Shown here in pieces: positions 50,927-60,272 of a stretch of 64,000 bases of DNA. Origin of the DNA: Mageeibacillus sp. UBA6976 (GTDB lineage Bacteria > Bacillota > Clostridia > Saccharofermentanales > Saccharofermentanaceae); contig DJYO01000031.1 in NCBI GenBank assembly GCA_002450155.1, positions 82,980 to 146,979 on the forward strand. The letters run 5' to 3'. The notes under the pieces are model-generated. The model had not been told where the DNA came from and did not search any database. It worked only from the letters and a program-made list of their open reading frames with translations. The position numbers and the translations under genes were made by a program. Each line of letters opens with the position of its first letter. The stretch's first letter is position 1.

Positions 50927-51610
50927 ATGGACGGATATCTTACAAGAACTGAGATGCTATTAGGCAAGGAGGCTTTGGATAAGCTTGCTTCCGCAAAGGT
51001 TGCCATCTTCGGGGTCGGAGGGGTAGGCGGATATGTTGCTGAAGCCCTGGCAAGGTCCGGGGTAGGATCTTTGCTCCTTGTAGACAGTGACAGGGTGGAT
51101 CTGACCAATATCAACAGACAGATAATTGCTCTAAGGAGCACTGTAGGCAGATATAAGACCGAGGTCATGCAGGATCGGATAAGAGATATTAATCCATTAT
51201 GCAATGTAGAGATAAGAAACTGTTTCTTCCTTCCTGAGAATGCATCAGAATTTGTATTTTCAGACTATACATATGTAGCTGACTGCGTTGATACGGTAGC
51301 TGCCAAGATCGAGATAGTCTGCAAGGCAAAGGCAGAGGGGACACGTGTTATAAGCGCCATGGGTGCAGGCAATAAGATACACCCTGAGATGTTCGAGGTG
51401 GCAGATATCTATAAGACATCGGTCTGTCCTCTAGCCAAGGTTATGCGCAGAGAGTTAAGAAAGCGCGGGGTAGAAGGGCTCAAGGTGGTCTATTCCAAAG
51501 AAGAACCTGCAAAGACAGGCTCAAGAACACCCGGAAGTATTGCTTTTGCGCCGTCTGTTGCAGGCCTTGTTATGGCAGGTGAGATCGTAAGGGATATTAC
51601 AGATCTCTAA
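50927..51610 (+). CDS. tcdA: tRNA threonylcarbamoyladenosine dehydratase (ThiF family)
   Basis: About 227 residues of the E1-like fold: YLTRTEMLLG start, the ATP-binding GVGGVGGYVAEALARSG, DSDRVDLTNINRQI and the C-terminal TPGSIAFAPSVAGLVMAGEIV. TcdA converts t6A to cyclic t6A on tRNAs; TsaE and TsaB for the earlier step lie at 9.5-10.7 kb. ATG 50927 gives the usual N-terminus; ATG 50918 and TTG 50900 are alternatives. A TATAAT lies at 50914-50919. Its end overlaps the convergent dapL by 14 bases. Confidence 0.88.
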   Translation: MDGYLTRTEMLLGKEALDKLASAKVAIFGVGGVGGYVAEALARSGVGSLLLVDSDRVDLTNINRQIIALRSTVGRYKTEVMQDRIRDINPLCNVEIRNCFFLPENASEFVFSDYTYVADCVDTVAAKIEIVCKAKAEGTRVISAMGAGNKIHPEMFEVADIYKTSVCPLAKVMRRELRKRGVEGLKVVYSKEEPAKTGSRTPGSIAFAPSVAGLVMAGEIVRDITDL

Positions 51611-52778
51611 GTCTCCTTATTGCTTCCTCCGTATCTTCGGCCGAGCCAAAGGCGGTAAGCCTGAAGTAGCCTTTGCCGGCTTCTCCGAAACCTTCACCGG
51701 GAGTGCCTACGATACCGAATCTTGTAAGCATCAGATCGAAAAATTCCCATCCTCCCATGTCGTCCGGACACTTAAGCCAGATGTAGGGAGAATTGGTCCC
51801 ACCGGTAAAGAACAGTCCCTTGCTCCTTAAAAGGTCTGACATAAGCCTTGCATTGTTCTTGTAGTAGTCAATATTAGCCTTAAGAGCTTTAAGACCTTCG
51901 TCTGTAAGGGAAGCCTCTGCAGCCCTCTGGACGGGATAGGATACACCGTTAAACTTGGTGGCCTGTCTTCTTGACCAGAGCTTAGAGAGCTTGACGCCTC
52001 CTGCAGTAAGCTGGTCCGGCACGATGGTCCAGCCGCATCTTGTCCCTGTAAATCCTGCAAACTTGGAAAATGAGGATACCTCGACAGCACACTCCTTGCT
52101 TCCTTCGATCTCATAGATAGTGTGAGGAAGATCGTCAGAAATAAAAGCCTCGTAAGCTGAATCGAAAATGATAAGAGAGCCTGTCTTAAGTGCAAAGTCC
52201 ACCCACCTGGTCAGTCCTTCTCTTGTGTAGACCGCGCCTGTGGGATTATTGGGAGAGCATATGTAGATAACAGAAGCTTCGGCCGTCTCATCCCTGGGAG
52301 GTTCAGGCAGGAATCCGTTATCCTTATCTCCCTTGACATATGAGATCCTGCGTCCTGCCATGAGATTGGAATCCACATAAACGGGATATACGGGATCGGG
52401 GATGATTATGGGGTTATCCCCCAGGATATCAGGCAGGTTGCCAAGGTCGCTCTTGGCTCCATCAGATACGAATACTTCGGAATCTGCGATATCGGCACCC
52501 AGCTTTCTGTAGTGGAAGGCTATGGCACCTCTTAAGAAATCGTAGCCATATTCAGGCGGATACCCTCTGAAGGTTTCCTTGACCCCCATCTCTTTGCCTG
52601 CCTTGACCAGGGCGTCAACGCAGGGAGCAGGTAAAGGAAGAGTTACATCACCTATGCCCATCCTGATGAGCTCTGCTTCGGGGTTTTGCTCTTTGTAATC
52701 TCTAACCTTCCTTGCGATGTCAGAGAAGAGGTAAGTCTCCTTGATGGAATTAAAGTTGCTGTTAAGTTTGATATCCAT
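51597..52778 (-). CDS. dapL: LL-diaminopimelate aminotransferase
   Basis: A 393-residue class I PLP aminotransferase. LIRMGIGDVTLPLPAPCVDA and FRGYPPEYGYDFLRGAI near the N-terminus, CSPNNPTGAVYT and the PLP Lys in SSFSKFAGFTGTRCGW mark the DapL group. It converts tetrahydrodipicolinate directly to LL-DAP for lysine and cell-wall synthesis, bypassing the acyl steps. It is preceded by a promoter and a terminator-like hairpin, so attenuation is likely. Confidence 0.93.
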   Translation of the reverse strand: MDIKLNSNFNSIKETYLFSDIARKVRDYKEQNPEAELIRMGIGDVTLPLPAPCVDALVKAGKEMGVKETFRGYPPEYGYDFLRGAIAFHYRKLGADIADSEVFVSDGAKSDLGNLPDILGDNPIIIPDPVYPVYVDSNLMAGRRISYVKGDKDNGFLPEPPRDETAEASVIYICSPNNPTGAVYTREGLTRWVDFALKTGSLIIFDSAYEAFISDDLPHTIYEIEGSKECAVEVSSFSKFAGFTGTRCGWTIVPDQLTAGGVKLSKLWSRRQATKFNGVSYPVQRAAEASLTDEGLKALKANIDYYKNNARLMSDLLRSKGLFFTGGTNSPYIWLKCPDDMGGWEFFDLMLTRFGIVGTPGEGFGEAGKGYFRLTAFGSAEDTEEAIRRLRDL

Positions 52779-52794
52779 ATTGTCTGCTCCTGAT

Positions 52795-52843
52795 AAAAAA
52801 ATAGGCGCTCATCCCCGCAGACCCTGCCTGAGGGATGAACGCC
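52795..52843 (-). terminator. Attenuator-like terminator in the dapL leader
   Basis: On the minus strand GGCGTTCATCCC and GGGATGAGCGCC form a 12-bp stem (one wobble), followed by TATTTTTTT, 16 bases before the dapL ATG and after its promoter. Full transcription of dapL must pass this hairpin. Confidence 0.75.
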
Positions 52844-52858
52844 ATTGTTCCGAACACA

Positions 52859-52888
52859 ATTCTAAACAATCGAAATGCTTCTTGTCAA
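52859..52888 (-). promoter_or_regulatory. Promoter of dapL
   Basis: Minus-strand TTGACA (52888-52883) and TAGAAT (52864-52859), spacer 18. The dyad TGTTC-C-GAACA (52846-52856), part of a longer ATTGT...ACAAT palindrome, covers the likely transcription start. Confidence 0.65.
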
Positions 52889-52917
52889 CAATATCTTACC
52901 TAGTTTATCATTAAACC

Positions 52918-54675
52918 ATGGAAACAAAATGGAGCAAGTTCTATTCTGACACACATTCCGGATTCTCTGATACTACAGAGGATACTTTATACACGCGTAT
53001 AGCTCTGGTATGCTCCAGATACAGCAAGAGAACAGCCTATGAATATTTCTTGCGTAAGGTAACCTATGCAGAGTTCCTGGAGCAGATCGATCAGGCTGCT
53101 GACGGATGGTATCAGTTGGGCGTAAGGGCAGGGGATAAGGTCCTTATCTGTATGGGTGGATGCCCGGCGGTCTTTATTTCCATCTATGCTCTCGATAAGA
53201 TAGGTGCAACTGCAGTGCTCTGCATCCCCGATTATTCACCGGAGTATCTGGGGAAATTATCTGCGAGTATAAATGCCGGATATGCCCTCATGAGCCGTAA
53301 CCAGGCAGCTAATTATGCGGATATGCTCTCAAAGAGTACTGTGTCTAAGATAGTTATCGGCAGATATTACGACTATCTGGATTTTATAAGTAATATCTAC
53401 TATAGCTTTAATGATCTGTCCGTGTATGACAACGTCAGGATAAACAAGCTTAAGACTACATATGTCTATTGGAACGATATCATGCACAAAGCTACGAGAG
53501 AGCATGTGACGGTCAATACCGATAATGAGCACGATGCGGTATGCTTCATTCCTGAGAGCAGTAAAGAGAGTGTTGTATGCACGGCCTTCAGTTCCAGAGC
53601 TCTGGTAGTATCCTCCCATGCCACTGCTTTTATACACAGAGAGAGGGAGAAAAAGACAGGCCATGTTACGAGAGTTTTGTGTCTTAACGAACTGGCTTTT
53701 ATCTTTACTTTCCTGATAGGCTGCAACGATGTATTTATGGCAGGACAGACCTTTTTGATCTTTACCTGGCATGATGCTGATAATGTTGTAGGCGCAACCT
53801 CTATAACAAAACCGGATACCATTGTTGCGTTCAGCGGAACTGCTGCCAAGTATAACGGTTCTGCCTCGTCGCCTCAGGCGATGAAGAAGGTATCAGCCCT
53901 GATAACAGGCGGTACTGCGCTTACTGCTGCCCAGAAGGCCGGCCTCATCGATATTGCGCAGTCCACCGGGAATAAACTTGACTTCTATTATGTCAGCGGC
54001 AGCGAGCTGACAGCGAGCTTCGCCTACGCATCTCCCGATATACTGAGTGACCGTTCTATAGGTATACCATTGCCCGGAAATATCCTTAAGGTTGTAGACC
54101 GCAATACCATGATGGATCTTAAGACCGGCTCTACAGGTGAGATAGTTGTCCATAACCATACTTTCTGCAACTGCAATATCCTGGAAGACGGGGAGCGCGA
54201 AGTCCCCTATGTCAAACTTCAGGACGGCAGAAACTGGATGTTTTTAGGTGTCATTGGCAAGGAGGCATCAGACGGATTCTTCTATACTTACGGCACCATA
54301 TCCCATGAGGCAAAGATAAACAGTATGCCTGTATATCCCGAGAGGGTCGATAAGGTAATAGCTCTTATAAGAGGCGTTATGGACAGCAGGAGCATCGTTA
54401 TAGACGATATTAAAGGACCTGTCCTTATAAGTGTAATAGTTCCCCACGAGAGTTATTTCTTTAATACTGACCTTCTGGGCGGACTTGAGCAGAGGATAAG
54501 GGAGGAGTGCGAGGTGATGCTGCCTCCTGCAATGCAGCCTTCAGAGATCCAGTTCGCAGCTAATTTTCCCGTAGACAGCAAGGGGCAGACTGATTATGGC
54601 GCTCTTGAGGAGAGGGTAAGGCGCAATCACGAATTCCTTACCGAAGACAATTCCATTGATACCGAGGAAGAATAA
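52918..54675 (+). CDS. Degenerate adenylate-forming (acyl-CoA synthetase-like) protein
   Basis: A 585-residue protein with the ANL superfamily layout: VTYAEFLEQIDQAADGWYQLGVRAGDKVLICM at the N-terminus (A1-like), AVFISIYALDKIGA, and a C-terminal FPVDSKGQTDYGALE segment like the usual core lysine-containing A10 motif. The ATP P-loop (normally S/T-G-S-T-G-x-P-K-G) reads ESSKESVVCTAFSSRAL, and the A8 hinge region GTISHEAKINSMPVYPERVD lacks the usual R-x-D/K-G pattern. It may be a pseudoenzyme or have a changed activity. No carrier protein lies nearby. Confidence 0.7.
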   Translation: METKWSKFYSDTHSGFSDTTEDTLYTRIALVCSRYSKRTAYEYFLRKVTYAEFLEQIDQAADGWYQLGVRAGDKVLICMGGCPAVFISIYALDKIGATAVLCIPDYSPEYLGKLSASINAGYALMSRNQAANYADMLSKSTVSKIVIGRYYDYLDFISNIYYSFNDLSVYDNVRINKLKTTYVYWNDIMHKATREHVTVNTDNEHDAVCFIPESSKESVVCTAFSSRALVVSSHATAFIHREREKKTGHVTRVLCLNELAFIFTFLIGCNDVFMAGQTFLIFTWHDADNVVGATSITKPDTIVAFSGTAAKYNGSASSPQAMKKVSALITGGTALTAAQKAGLIDIAQSTGNKLDFYYVSGSELTASFAYASPDILSDRSIGIPLPGNILKVVDRNTMMDLKTGSTGEIVVHNHTFCNCNILEDGEREVPYVKLQDGRNWMFLGVIGKEASDGFFYTYGTISHEAKINSMPVYPERVDKVIALIRGVMDSRSIVIDDIKGPVLISVIVPHESYFFNTDLLGGLEQRIREECEVMLPPAMQPSEIQFAANFPVDSKGQTDYGALEERVRRNHEFLTEDNSIDTEEE

Positions 54676-54726
54676 CCGTTTTGGTGGTATAATTAATTGA
54701 TTTTTTGAAAGGATAAGAGGAATACC

Positions 54727-56739
54727 ATGAAGAGATTTACAATCAGATTTTTGGCTCTGACCCTGGTTGGAGCTATGGGCCTTTCCCTTGCAGGATGCAG
54801 CCTTTTAGGCGGATCTTCCCGCAGGAAGAGAGACAAGGACGACGATGACGACGATGACGGTCCTAAGTGGTTCATTGCAGAGACTTCCGAATCGGATCCT
54901 GAACCGACAGAGCCCTCCGCAACAACTTTGATAGAGCCGACACAGGCTCCCGTTAGGCCCTCAGGATCCTGGGTGGTAGAGACATCAGACGAGCTTACAT
55001 ACCCTGATCATGTGGCAACTTACGACGAGATCCATCCGTCAAGGCCTCAGGGAACGGTCAAGGGTGATGAGGCAAAGGCAATAGTCGATGCCTGTGAAGC
55101 ACAGCTCATTACTTACAATATCGATTGCTATGCTGATGCAGATATCCTGTTCCAAGATCCTGAAGCTCTCGGGATCGATGTATCAGATGTCTCCTGGGGT
55201 GACGGCTATACGAGCATTGAGGAGTATGAAGAGAAGAAGGAATTCTACGAGGGTATCCTTGAACAGCTTTATACTATCGATTCCTCGACACTTGATAGAG
55301 AGGATCTCATCTGCTACGAGAAGATGGTCTATGACTGCGAGATGGATGTTTATTGCTATTCATATACCGCATTCAATTACTACACCATGATCTTTAACTA
55401 TCTCGTAGGACCTCAGTCAGACATCATGTTCGTTCTTGACGTATTTACCTTTGATACTGTAGAGGATGCTGAGAACTACATCCTTCTCTTAAAGGACATC
55501 GACAGATATTTCGGCGAGATGTGCGACTACGAGGAAGAAAGAGTAGCTTACGGATTCATTTCCTCTGATAACAGCTACGAAGAGGCTGCCAAGTCCTTTG
55601 ATAATCTTGTTGCAATGGAGGAAGACTGCTTCCTTTATCAGTCATTCGAAGAAAGACTGGATAACATTCCGAATCTCTCTGATTCTGACAGGGACAGACT
55701 GATCGAGGAGAACGAGCAGGTAATGCACGATGAAGTTTTCCCAGCATTCCAGAACTGCGCTGACAGGATGAGAGCTCTCAAGGGCTCCGGCGGAGAGGAC
55801 TATGGTCTCTGGGCATACAGAGGCGGCGATGCATACTATTCAGCGCTCTGCATCTCCCAGTCCAACAGCTGCATGTCTGTAGAGGATTCCATGGAGCTTT
55901 GCGAGTCCTATCTTGATGATCTCAGCAGCGAGCTTACATCCATCACTCAGGGTGGAGATTCTTCATGGATCAACGAGTACATGGAACATGAATATACAAA
56001 GGGTTCTGTTCCTGATGACCTCTCTTTCCTCTACGATGCTGTAGAGCCTGATTTCCCTTCGATCCCGGCTCATGAGTACTATCTCATGGATGTACCTGAG
56101 TGCTTTGAGGAGAATTTCTCACCTGCAGCTTATCTTGGTTATCATCTTGATCAGTTCGATTCCAACCTCATTATCGTAAATAACGGAAGCTCAGATTCTG
56201 ATATCGGTATCACCCTTGCCCATGAGGGATATCCGGGACATATGTTCCAGTCCCTTTATACAAGGAGTGCAACTGAGCATCCTTATATGTACCTCTTTGA
56301 TTCAACCGGATATGCAGAGGGATGGGCTGTTTATGTTGAGAACTACGCATATAAGTATTATGCGGATACTCCGGACAGTGCCGGAGCAAGGGTCGTAGCT
56401 ATCGAGAACGAACTCAATGTTATCCTCGGCACCATGATGGATTACGGTATCCATGTTAAGGGCTGGACTCTGACTGACTGTGCCGACTGTTTCAACGATG
56501 TATTCGGAGGCGGCGTAAGCGAGAGCGCTCTGCAGGAACTCTATACTCTCGTTGTCACAGATCCCTGCTACTATGTAAAGTATGGTATGGGCTATATCCA
56601 TACGGCAGAGATAATGAGCGGCGCCCATGGACAGTTCCCCAACGCATCAGATGAGGAGATCCATACGGCATATCTTGATGCTCTTACTACAAATTTCGAG
56701 CAGATCGAGACCAATATGTACGAAGATCTGGCAAACTGA
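54727..56739 (+). CDS. DUF885 family lipoprotein (probable metallopeptidase)
   Basis: A 670-residue protein with signal peptide and lipobox (LSLAGC, Cys ~24), a linker with a run of Asp, then a DUF885 domain. The hallmark HEGYPGHMFQ (HExxxH) lies at residue ~499 and EGWAVYVENYA near 540, the zinc-peptidase arrangement. It is surface-anchored and may degrade peptides. A TGGTATAAT extended -10 box lies at 54685-54693. It ends before a terminator at 56763. Confidence 0.88.
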   Translation: MKRFTIRFLALTLVGAMGLSLAGCSLLGGSSRRKRDKDDDDDDDGPKWFIAETSESDPEPTEPSATTLIEPTQAPVRPSGSWVVETSDELTYPDHVATYDEIHPSRPQGTVKGDEAKAIVDACEAQLITYNIDCYADADILFQDPEALGIDVSDVSWGDGYTSIEEYEEKKEFYEGILEQLYTIDSSTLDREDLICYEKMVYDCEMDVYCYSYTAFNYYTMIFNYLVGPQSDIMFVLDVFTFDTVEDAENYILLLKDIDRYFGEMCDYEEERVAYGFISSDNSYEEAAKSFDNLVAMEEDCFLYQSFEERLDNIPNLSDSDRDRLIEENEQVMHDEVFPAFQNCADRMRALKGSGGEDYGLWAYRGGDAYYSALCISQSNSCMSVEDSMELCESYLDDLSSELTSITQGGDSSWINEYMEHEYTKGSVPDDLSFLYDAVEPDFPSIPAHEYYLMDVPECFEENFSPAAYLGYHLDQFDSNLIIVNNGSSDSDIGITLAHEGYPGHMFQSLYTRSATEHPYMYLFDSTGYAEGWAVYVENYAYKYYADTPDSAGARVVAIENELNVILGTMMDYGIHVKGWTLTDCADCFNDVFGGGVSESALQELYTLVVTDPCYYVKYGMGYIHTAEIMSGAHGQFPNASDEEIHTAYLDALTTNFEQIETNMYEDLAN

Positions 56740-56762
56740 TCTATAGCAAGTATCAATTAGTT

Positions 56763-56795
56763 CAAGGGCATCTTAACAGGTGCCCTTGTTCTTTG
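56763..56795 (+). terminator. Intrinsic terminator after the DUF885 gene
   Basis: CAAGGGCA (56763-56770) / TGCCCTTG (56781-56788) with an imperfect T-rich tail. Confidence 0.65.
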
Positions 56796-56830
56796 AATAT
56801 GACAGTAATATTAAAATTTATATATTTTCT

Positions 56831-56857
56831 TTGTCAAAATGAGTGTTGTGCTATAAT
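56831..56857 (+). promoter_or_regulatory. Promoter of the 1071-residue membrane protein
   Basis: TTGTCA (56831-56836) and TATAAT (56852-56857); the spacer is short (15) but TG one base before the -10 box makes it an extended -10 type. Confidence 0.55.
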
Positions 56858-56888
56858 TATCCTGAATAATTATATGGAGGATTGATTA

Positions 56889-59800
56889 ATGGCTACGTTA
56901 ACACGGCTCGCAAGCACTCTGACTGCCAGGTATTACCCGTCTCAGTCACTGACAGATGCTTTTTATCTTGACGGCAGGCTTTGCGGCAAACGTGAGACAC
57001 GACAGGCAGACATTACGATTGATAAGGATGAGAGAGGCTTTTTCTTCTCTGTATTTACCCACCCATCGATTCAGGGTTTTGAGCCGGGAAGTCTTCCTCC
57101 GTTTGAACCCCAGCTGCGTGATCTGTGTAATGAAGTAAAGTTCGGTCATAAAGAGATCGACGGTATGATAGAGAAATTCCTGTCAACTGCAGTAGATGTT
57201 GCAGGAACGATGAAACTCTCGGACAGCGAAGTAAGGAAGCCTTATTTCTCCGGCGTCATCGTCAGGGATTCAGAGGCATTTGCCGTTACTATCGGCACCG
57301 GTCTCGCATTCCTGTACAGGGATGACACATTATTCCCCCTCACAGATGCAGGTATCCCCATGGAGCCCATCGATGCCTACGGCAACAGGGTAGGTGACTT
57401 CCAGTACTACTGTTCATCCAAGACAGCCAATGCTCTCTGGTCCAACTTCTTCACCCTGGCACCTGATGACTGCATCATCCTCTGCAACAAGGCAGTTTAC
57501 GATGCATTAGGCCAGAGGGAGATCTTAAGGATCCTGACCGATGCAGACGATCAGTGCGATGCTGCAGGTACAGTTATCACTCAGGCTTCTGCAAGGATGC
57601 CCAACACTCCGATGCAGGTTCAGATCTCATTCGTTGAGTCTGTTACCAAGGAGGAGAAGAGAGGTCTGTTTGGCAGAAAGAAGAAGACTAAGGAAGACGA
57701 GGAACCCCATCTCATAACATCAACAGTTGAGGGTGGTATCGTAGGCGCAGCAGCAGAAGCGATCGCAGACGCAGGCTTCGTTAATTTCGGTGCGCCCGCA
57801 ACTGAAGCTGCAACCGCTGCAGCTCAGGCTCCTGTATCCGGCGGCATCGCATTCGGAGACAGCGCGGCATCTAGCGCTGCTTCGGTAGCTGAAGCCAAGG
57901 TGGATTTCCCTGATGACAAGGAAGCCGTAACAGAGGTTTCAGCCGAGGAGGTAATGAAGAATCTCTTCGGACAGATGCAGGAATCCTCCCGGAAGGATCA
58001 GGAGGCAGCTCAGGCCGCAGCAGAGGCTGCCCAGGCCGAAGAGCCCGCAGCATCTCCTTTCGTAGCAGGAGTGGATACTAAACCTGCCGAGGACGTTATC
58101 CCCGCTGCAGAAGAGACCCCTGTCAAGATGGAGACAGTATCCACCACAGTCTTTGAGGCTGATAACGATGACATGTCTCCCACAAAGCCGGTTACGGATA
58201 TCAATTCGATCCTTATGGGTGCCGGTGACGGTATCCTTGCCAAGGCGATAAAGGAAGAGACACAGAATAACGTAAGTATTACAGAAACCGACCCCGATCT
58301 GCTCAAGACAGAGAAGCCTGAAGATCAGGTCCCTGTAACAGATGCAGCTGAGCCGGCTATGCCTTTTACGGTACCTTCAGAGCCCGTCAAGGCTCCCGAT
58401 GTGGTAAACAAGGCAGACGAGATCGTATTTACGGCAACAGATCCGATCAAGTCCGAGGAGAAGGCGCCTGAAGCATCAGAGACCTTCGATCCTTACGGCA
58501 AGCAAAGCTCAGAGCAGCTTATGGATACTCCTCCGCTGGTATTCGGCGATGATGCAAACGCTAAGGCAGAGGCTCAGCCTTCTGAGAATGTGGATGCTAT
58601 TCCCGTTCCTGACTTTGAACTCAAGGAAGAGAAACCTGAGATCAAGGAAGAGGATAAGCTTGACGTTGACTTCCCTGAGGAGACTCCCGTGGCACCTGCT
58701 CCTGCAGCTGAACCTGCATCAGAAGACCAGGTTCCCGTAAGCTCAGACGAATTCATACTGCCGTTCGCAGATCAGGTGGCTACAGTATCCGAGCCTGAAG
58801 AGGTCAAGACAGACGATATTCCGGATATGCCGCTTTACGACGGAGGCAACTTCGATACCCCCGTTAATGCGGTCAATTCCGAGGAGCCTATATCTGCTCA
58901 GACAGATTCGGCTTATGCATATGGCGATTACAATAATGCCGGGCAGGATGCACAGTCCTACCAGCCATACGGTTCTGAAGCATTCCCTGCTGACGAACAG
59001 GCATCTTACGGGGTTTACAATCAGGATGGAGGTACAAATATGAGTGACAACAGCGGATTCACTTCATTCGGTGATGGCAATACTGATATGGGTGGTGACC
59101 CTTCCTATGGCGGAGGATATCAGCCTCAGTACACAGACGCAGAGAATGGTTATGCGCAGCAGTGGGCACCTCAGCCCGAGCAGCAGCCCCAGTACGATCC
59201 TAACCAGGCTGCAGCTGATTTCACTGATCCTTATAGTCAGACAGCGTCTGCTTCTTCGTCCGCTAAGCTCGATGATGACTGGTTCAACAACATCCTGGGT
59301 GTAGATAGTGACGCTTCCGGTTATGCATATTCCGGCACAGATGCTCAGCAGACTCAGCCTTCAAGCGCTCAGCAGGCACAGTACACAAATCCCGGCAAGA
59401 CTGCATACAGACCTGCAGGCGAAGGCCCTTCAGGCCCTACAAGACGCCCGCAGCAGAATAGACCCAAGACTCAGGGTTCAGGCGGTTCAGGCAATGGCGG
59501 CGGCTTAGGCAAGATCAAGCTCAACCGCAACGGCTATATATTCTTTGCCTTTGTAGGTATCTTTATCATTTGCCTTATCATCCTTATCGCTGTTATAGCC
59601 AAGGGCTGCAGCAAGAAGGATAAGCAGCCTGCTGAATCAAATGCATCCACAAGCCCCGTTATCTCTGAGAGCGTTCTTCCTACAGAAGTTACGGCAGAGA
59701 CAACACCTGCTCCTGTATCTGATTCTGCACCTATCGGATACTTCCACTTCTCTGATTACATCGGATTCAGAACATGGTGGGATCTGTTCCATTATGTATA

Positions 59801-60104
59801 CGGTATCGATATCGAGAATAACTCCGATTCAAGGATCGCTACGATCATAACCTACAACGGTCTTGATCCTGCCACATACACAGGTCCTAACTCAGGCGAC
59901 AGGCTCCTGCTGCCTCCTTCCGGAGTACTCTCAGGCGAGATCACCAATACATTTACTGTAGTGGGTGGTCCTTCGACAGAGACTTCTGCCGCGACAGATG
60001 CTCTGGGTAACCCGGTCTCTACCGAGACAACTGCTCCGGGCAGCCCGGTCTCTACCGAGACATCTGCTACTGATGCAGTATCAGGCCAGATCAATCTAAC
60101 CTGA
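56889..60104 (+). CDS. Large membrane protein: PP2C-like N-domain, disordered linker, LysM-like C-domain
   Basis: A 1071-residue protein. Residues 1-~260 resemble a PPM/PP2C-type phosphatase fold (DAFYLDGRLCGKRETRQAD, GVIVRDSEAFAVTIGTGLAFLY, FTLAPDDCIILCN), but the usual metal-binding DG/DGxxG aspartates are not evident. A basic stretch (FGRKKKTKED) follows, then ~600 residues of Ala/Pro/Glu-rich and Tyr/Gln/Ser-rich disorder, one membrane helix (~880-900, IFFAFVGIFIICLIILIAVI), and an outside domain (YFHFSDYIGFRTWWDLFHYV...GDRLLLPPSG) like LysM, ending in two PVSTET repeats. It may link cytoplasmic signalling to the wall. Confidence 0.7.
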   Translation: MATLTRLASTLTARYYPSQSLTDAFYLDGRLCGKRETRQADITIDKDERGFFFSVFTHPSIQGFEPGSLPPFEPQLRDLCNEVKFGHKEIDGMIEKFLSTAVDVAGTMKLSDSEVRKPYFSGVIVRDSEAFAVTIGTGLAFLYRDDTLFPLTDAGIPMEPIDAYGNRVGDFQYYCSSKTANALWSNFFTLAPDDCIILCNKAVYDALGQREILRILTDADDQCDAAGTVITQASARMPNTPMQVQISFVESVTKEEKRGLFGRKKKTKEDEEPHLITSTVEGGIVGAAAEAIADAGFVNFGAPATEAATAAAQAPVSGGIAFGDSAASSAASVAEAKVDFPDDKEAVTEVSAEEVMKNLFGQMQESSRKDQEAAQAAAEAAQAEEPAASPFVAGVDTKPAEDVIPAAEETPVKMETVSTTVFEADNDDMSPTKPVTDINSILMGAGDGILAKAIKEETQNNVSITETDPDLLKTEKPEDQVPVTDAAEPAMPFTVPSEPVKAPDVVNKADEIVFTATDPIKSEEKAPEASETFDPYGKQSSEQLMDTPPLVFGDDANAKAEAQPSENVDAIPVPDFELKEEKPEIKEEDKLDVDFPEETPVAPAPAAEPASEDQVPVSSDEFILPFADQVATVSEPEEVKTDDIPDMPLYDGGNFDTPVNAVNSEEPISAQTDSAYAYGDYNNAGQDAQSYQPYGSEAFPADEQASYGVYNQDGGTNMSDNSGFTSFGDGNTDMGGDPSYGGGYQPQYTDAENGYAQQWAPQPEQQPQYDPNQAAADFTDPYSQTASASSSAKLDDDWFNNILGVDSDASGYAYSGTDAQQTQPSSAQQAQYTNPGKTAYRPAGEGPSGPTRRPQQNRPKTQGSGGSGNGGGLGKIKLNRNGYIFFAFVGIFIICLIILIAVIAKGCSKKDKQPAESNASTSPVISESVLPTEVTAETTPAPVSDSAPIGYFHFSDYIGFRTWWDLFHYVYGIDIENNSDSRIATIITYNGLDPATYTGPNSGDRLLLPPSGVLSGEITNTFTVVGGPSTETSAATDALGNPVSTETTAPGSPVSTETSATDAVSGQINLT

Positions 60105-60130
60105 TCTCAAGCGAAAATCATTAAAGCTTA

Positions 60131-60175
60131 AAACCCCGGGAAACCAATAAAAAGGTCTTCCGGGGTTTCTTTTTT
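60131..60175 (+). terminator. Intrinsic terminator
   Basis: AAACCCCGG (60131-60139) / CCGGGGTTT (60160-60168) followed by CTTTTTT. Confidence 0.8.
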
Positions 60176-60200
60176 GTTCAAACGCACTACCTTTGTAAAC

Positions 60201-60229
60201 TTCAAAAAAAGATACTTCAAGTATATAAT
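60201..60229 (+). promoter_or_regulatory. Promoter of the aminotransferase-serA operon
   Basis: TTCAAA (60201-60206) and TATAAT (60224-60229), spacer 17; 43 bases before the ATG. Confidence 0.5.
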
Positions 60230-60272
60230 AGGCGTGCTTATAAGAATTTACGCGTGAAGGAAGGTATAAGCC

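Noticed and set aside
60011..60062. Two copies of CCCGGTCTCTACCGAGACA, 33 bases apart, considered as a binding site or small-repeat array
   Set aside because: They lie in frame inside the coding sequence and encode the PVSTET repeats of the protein tail, which explains them.
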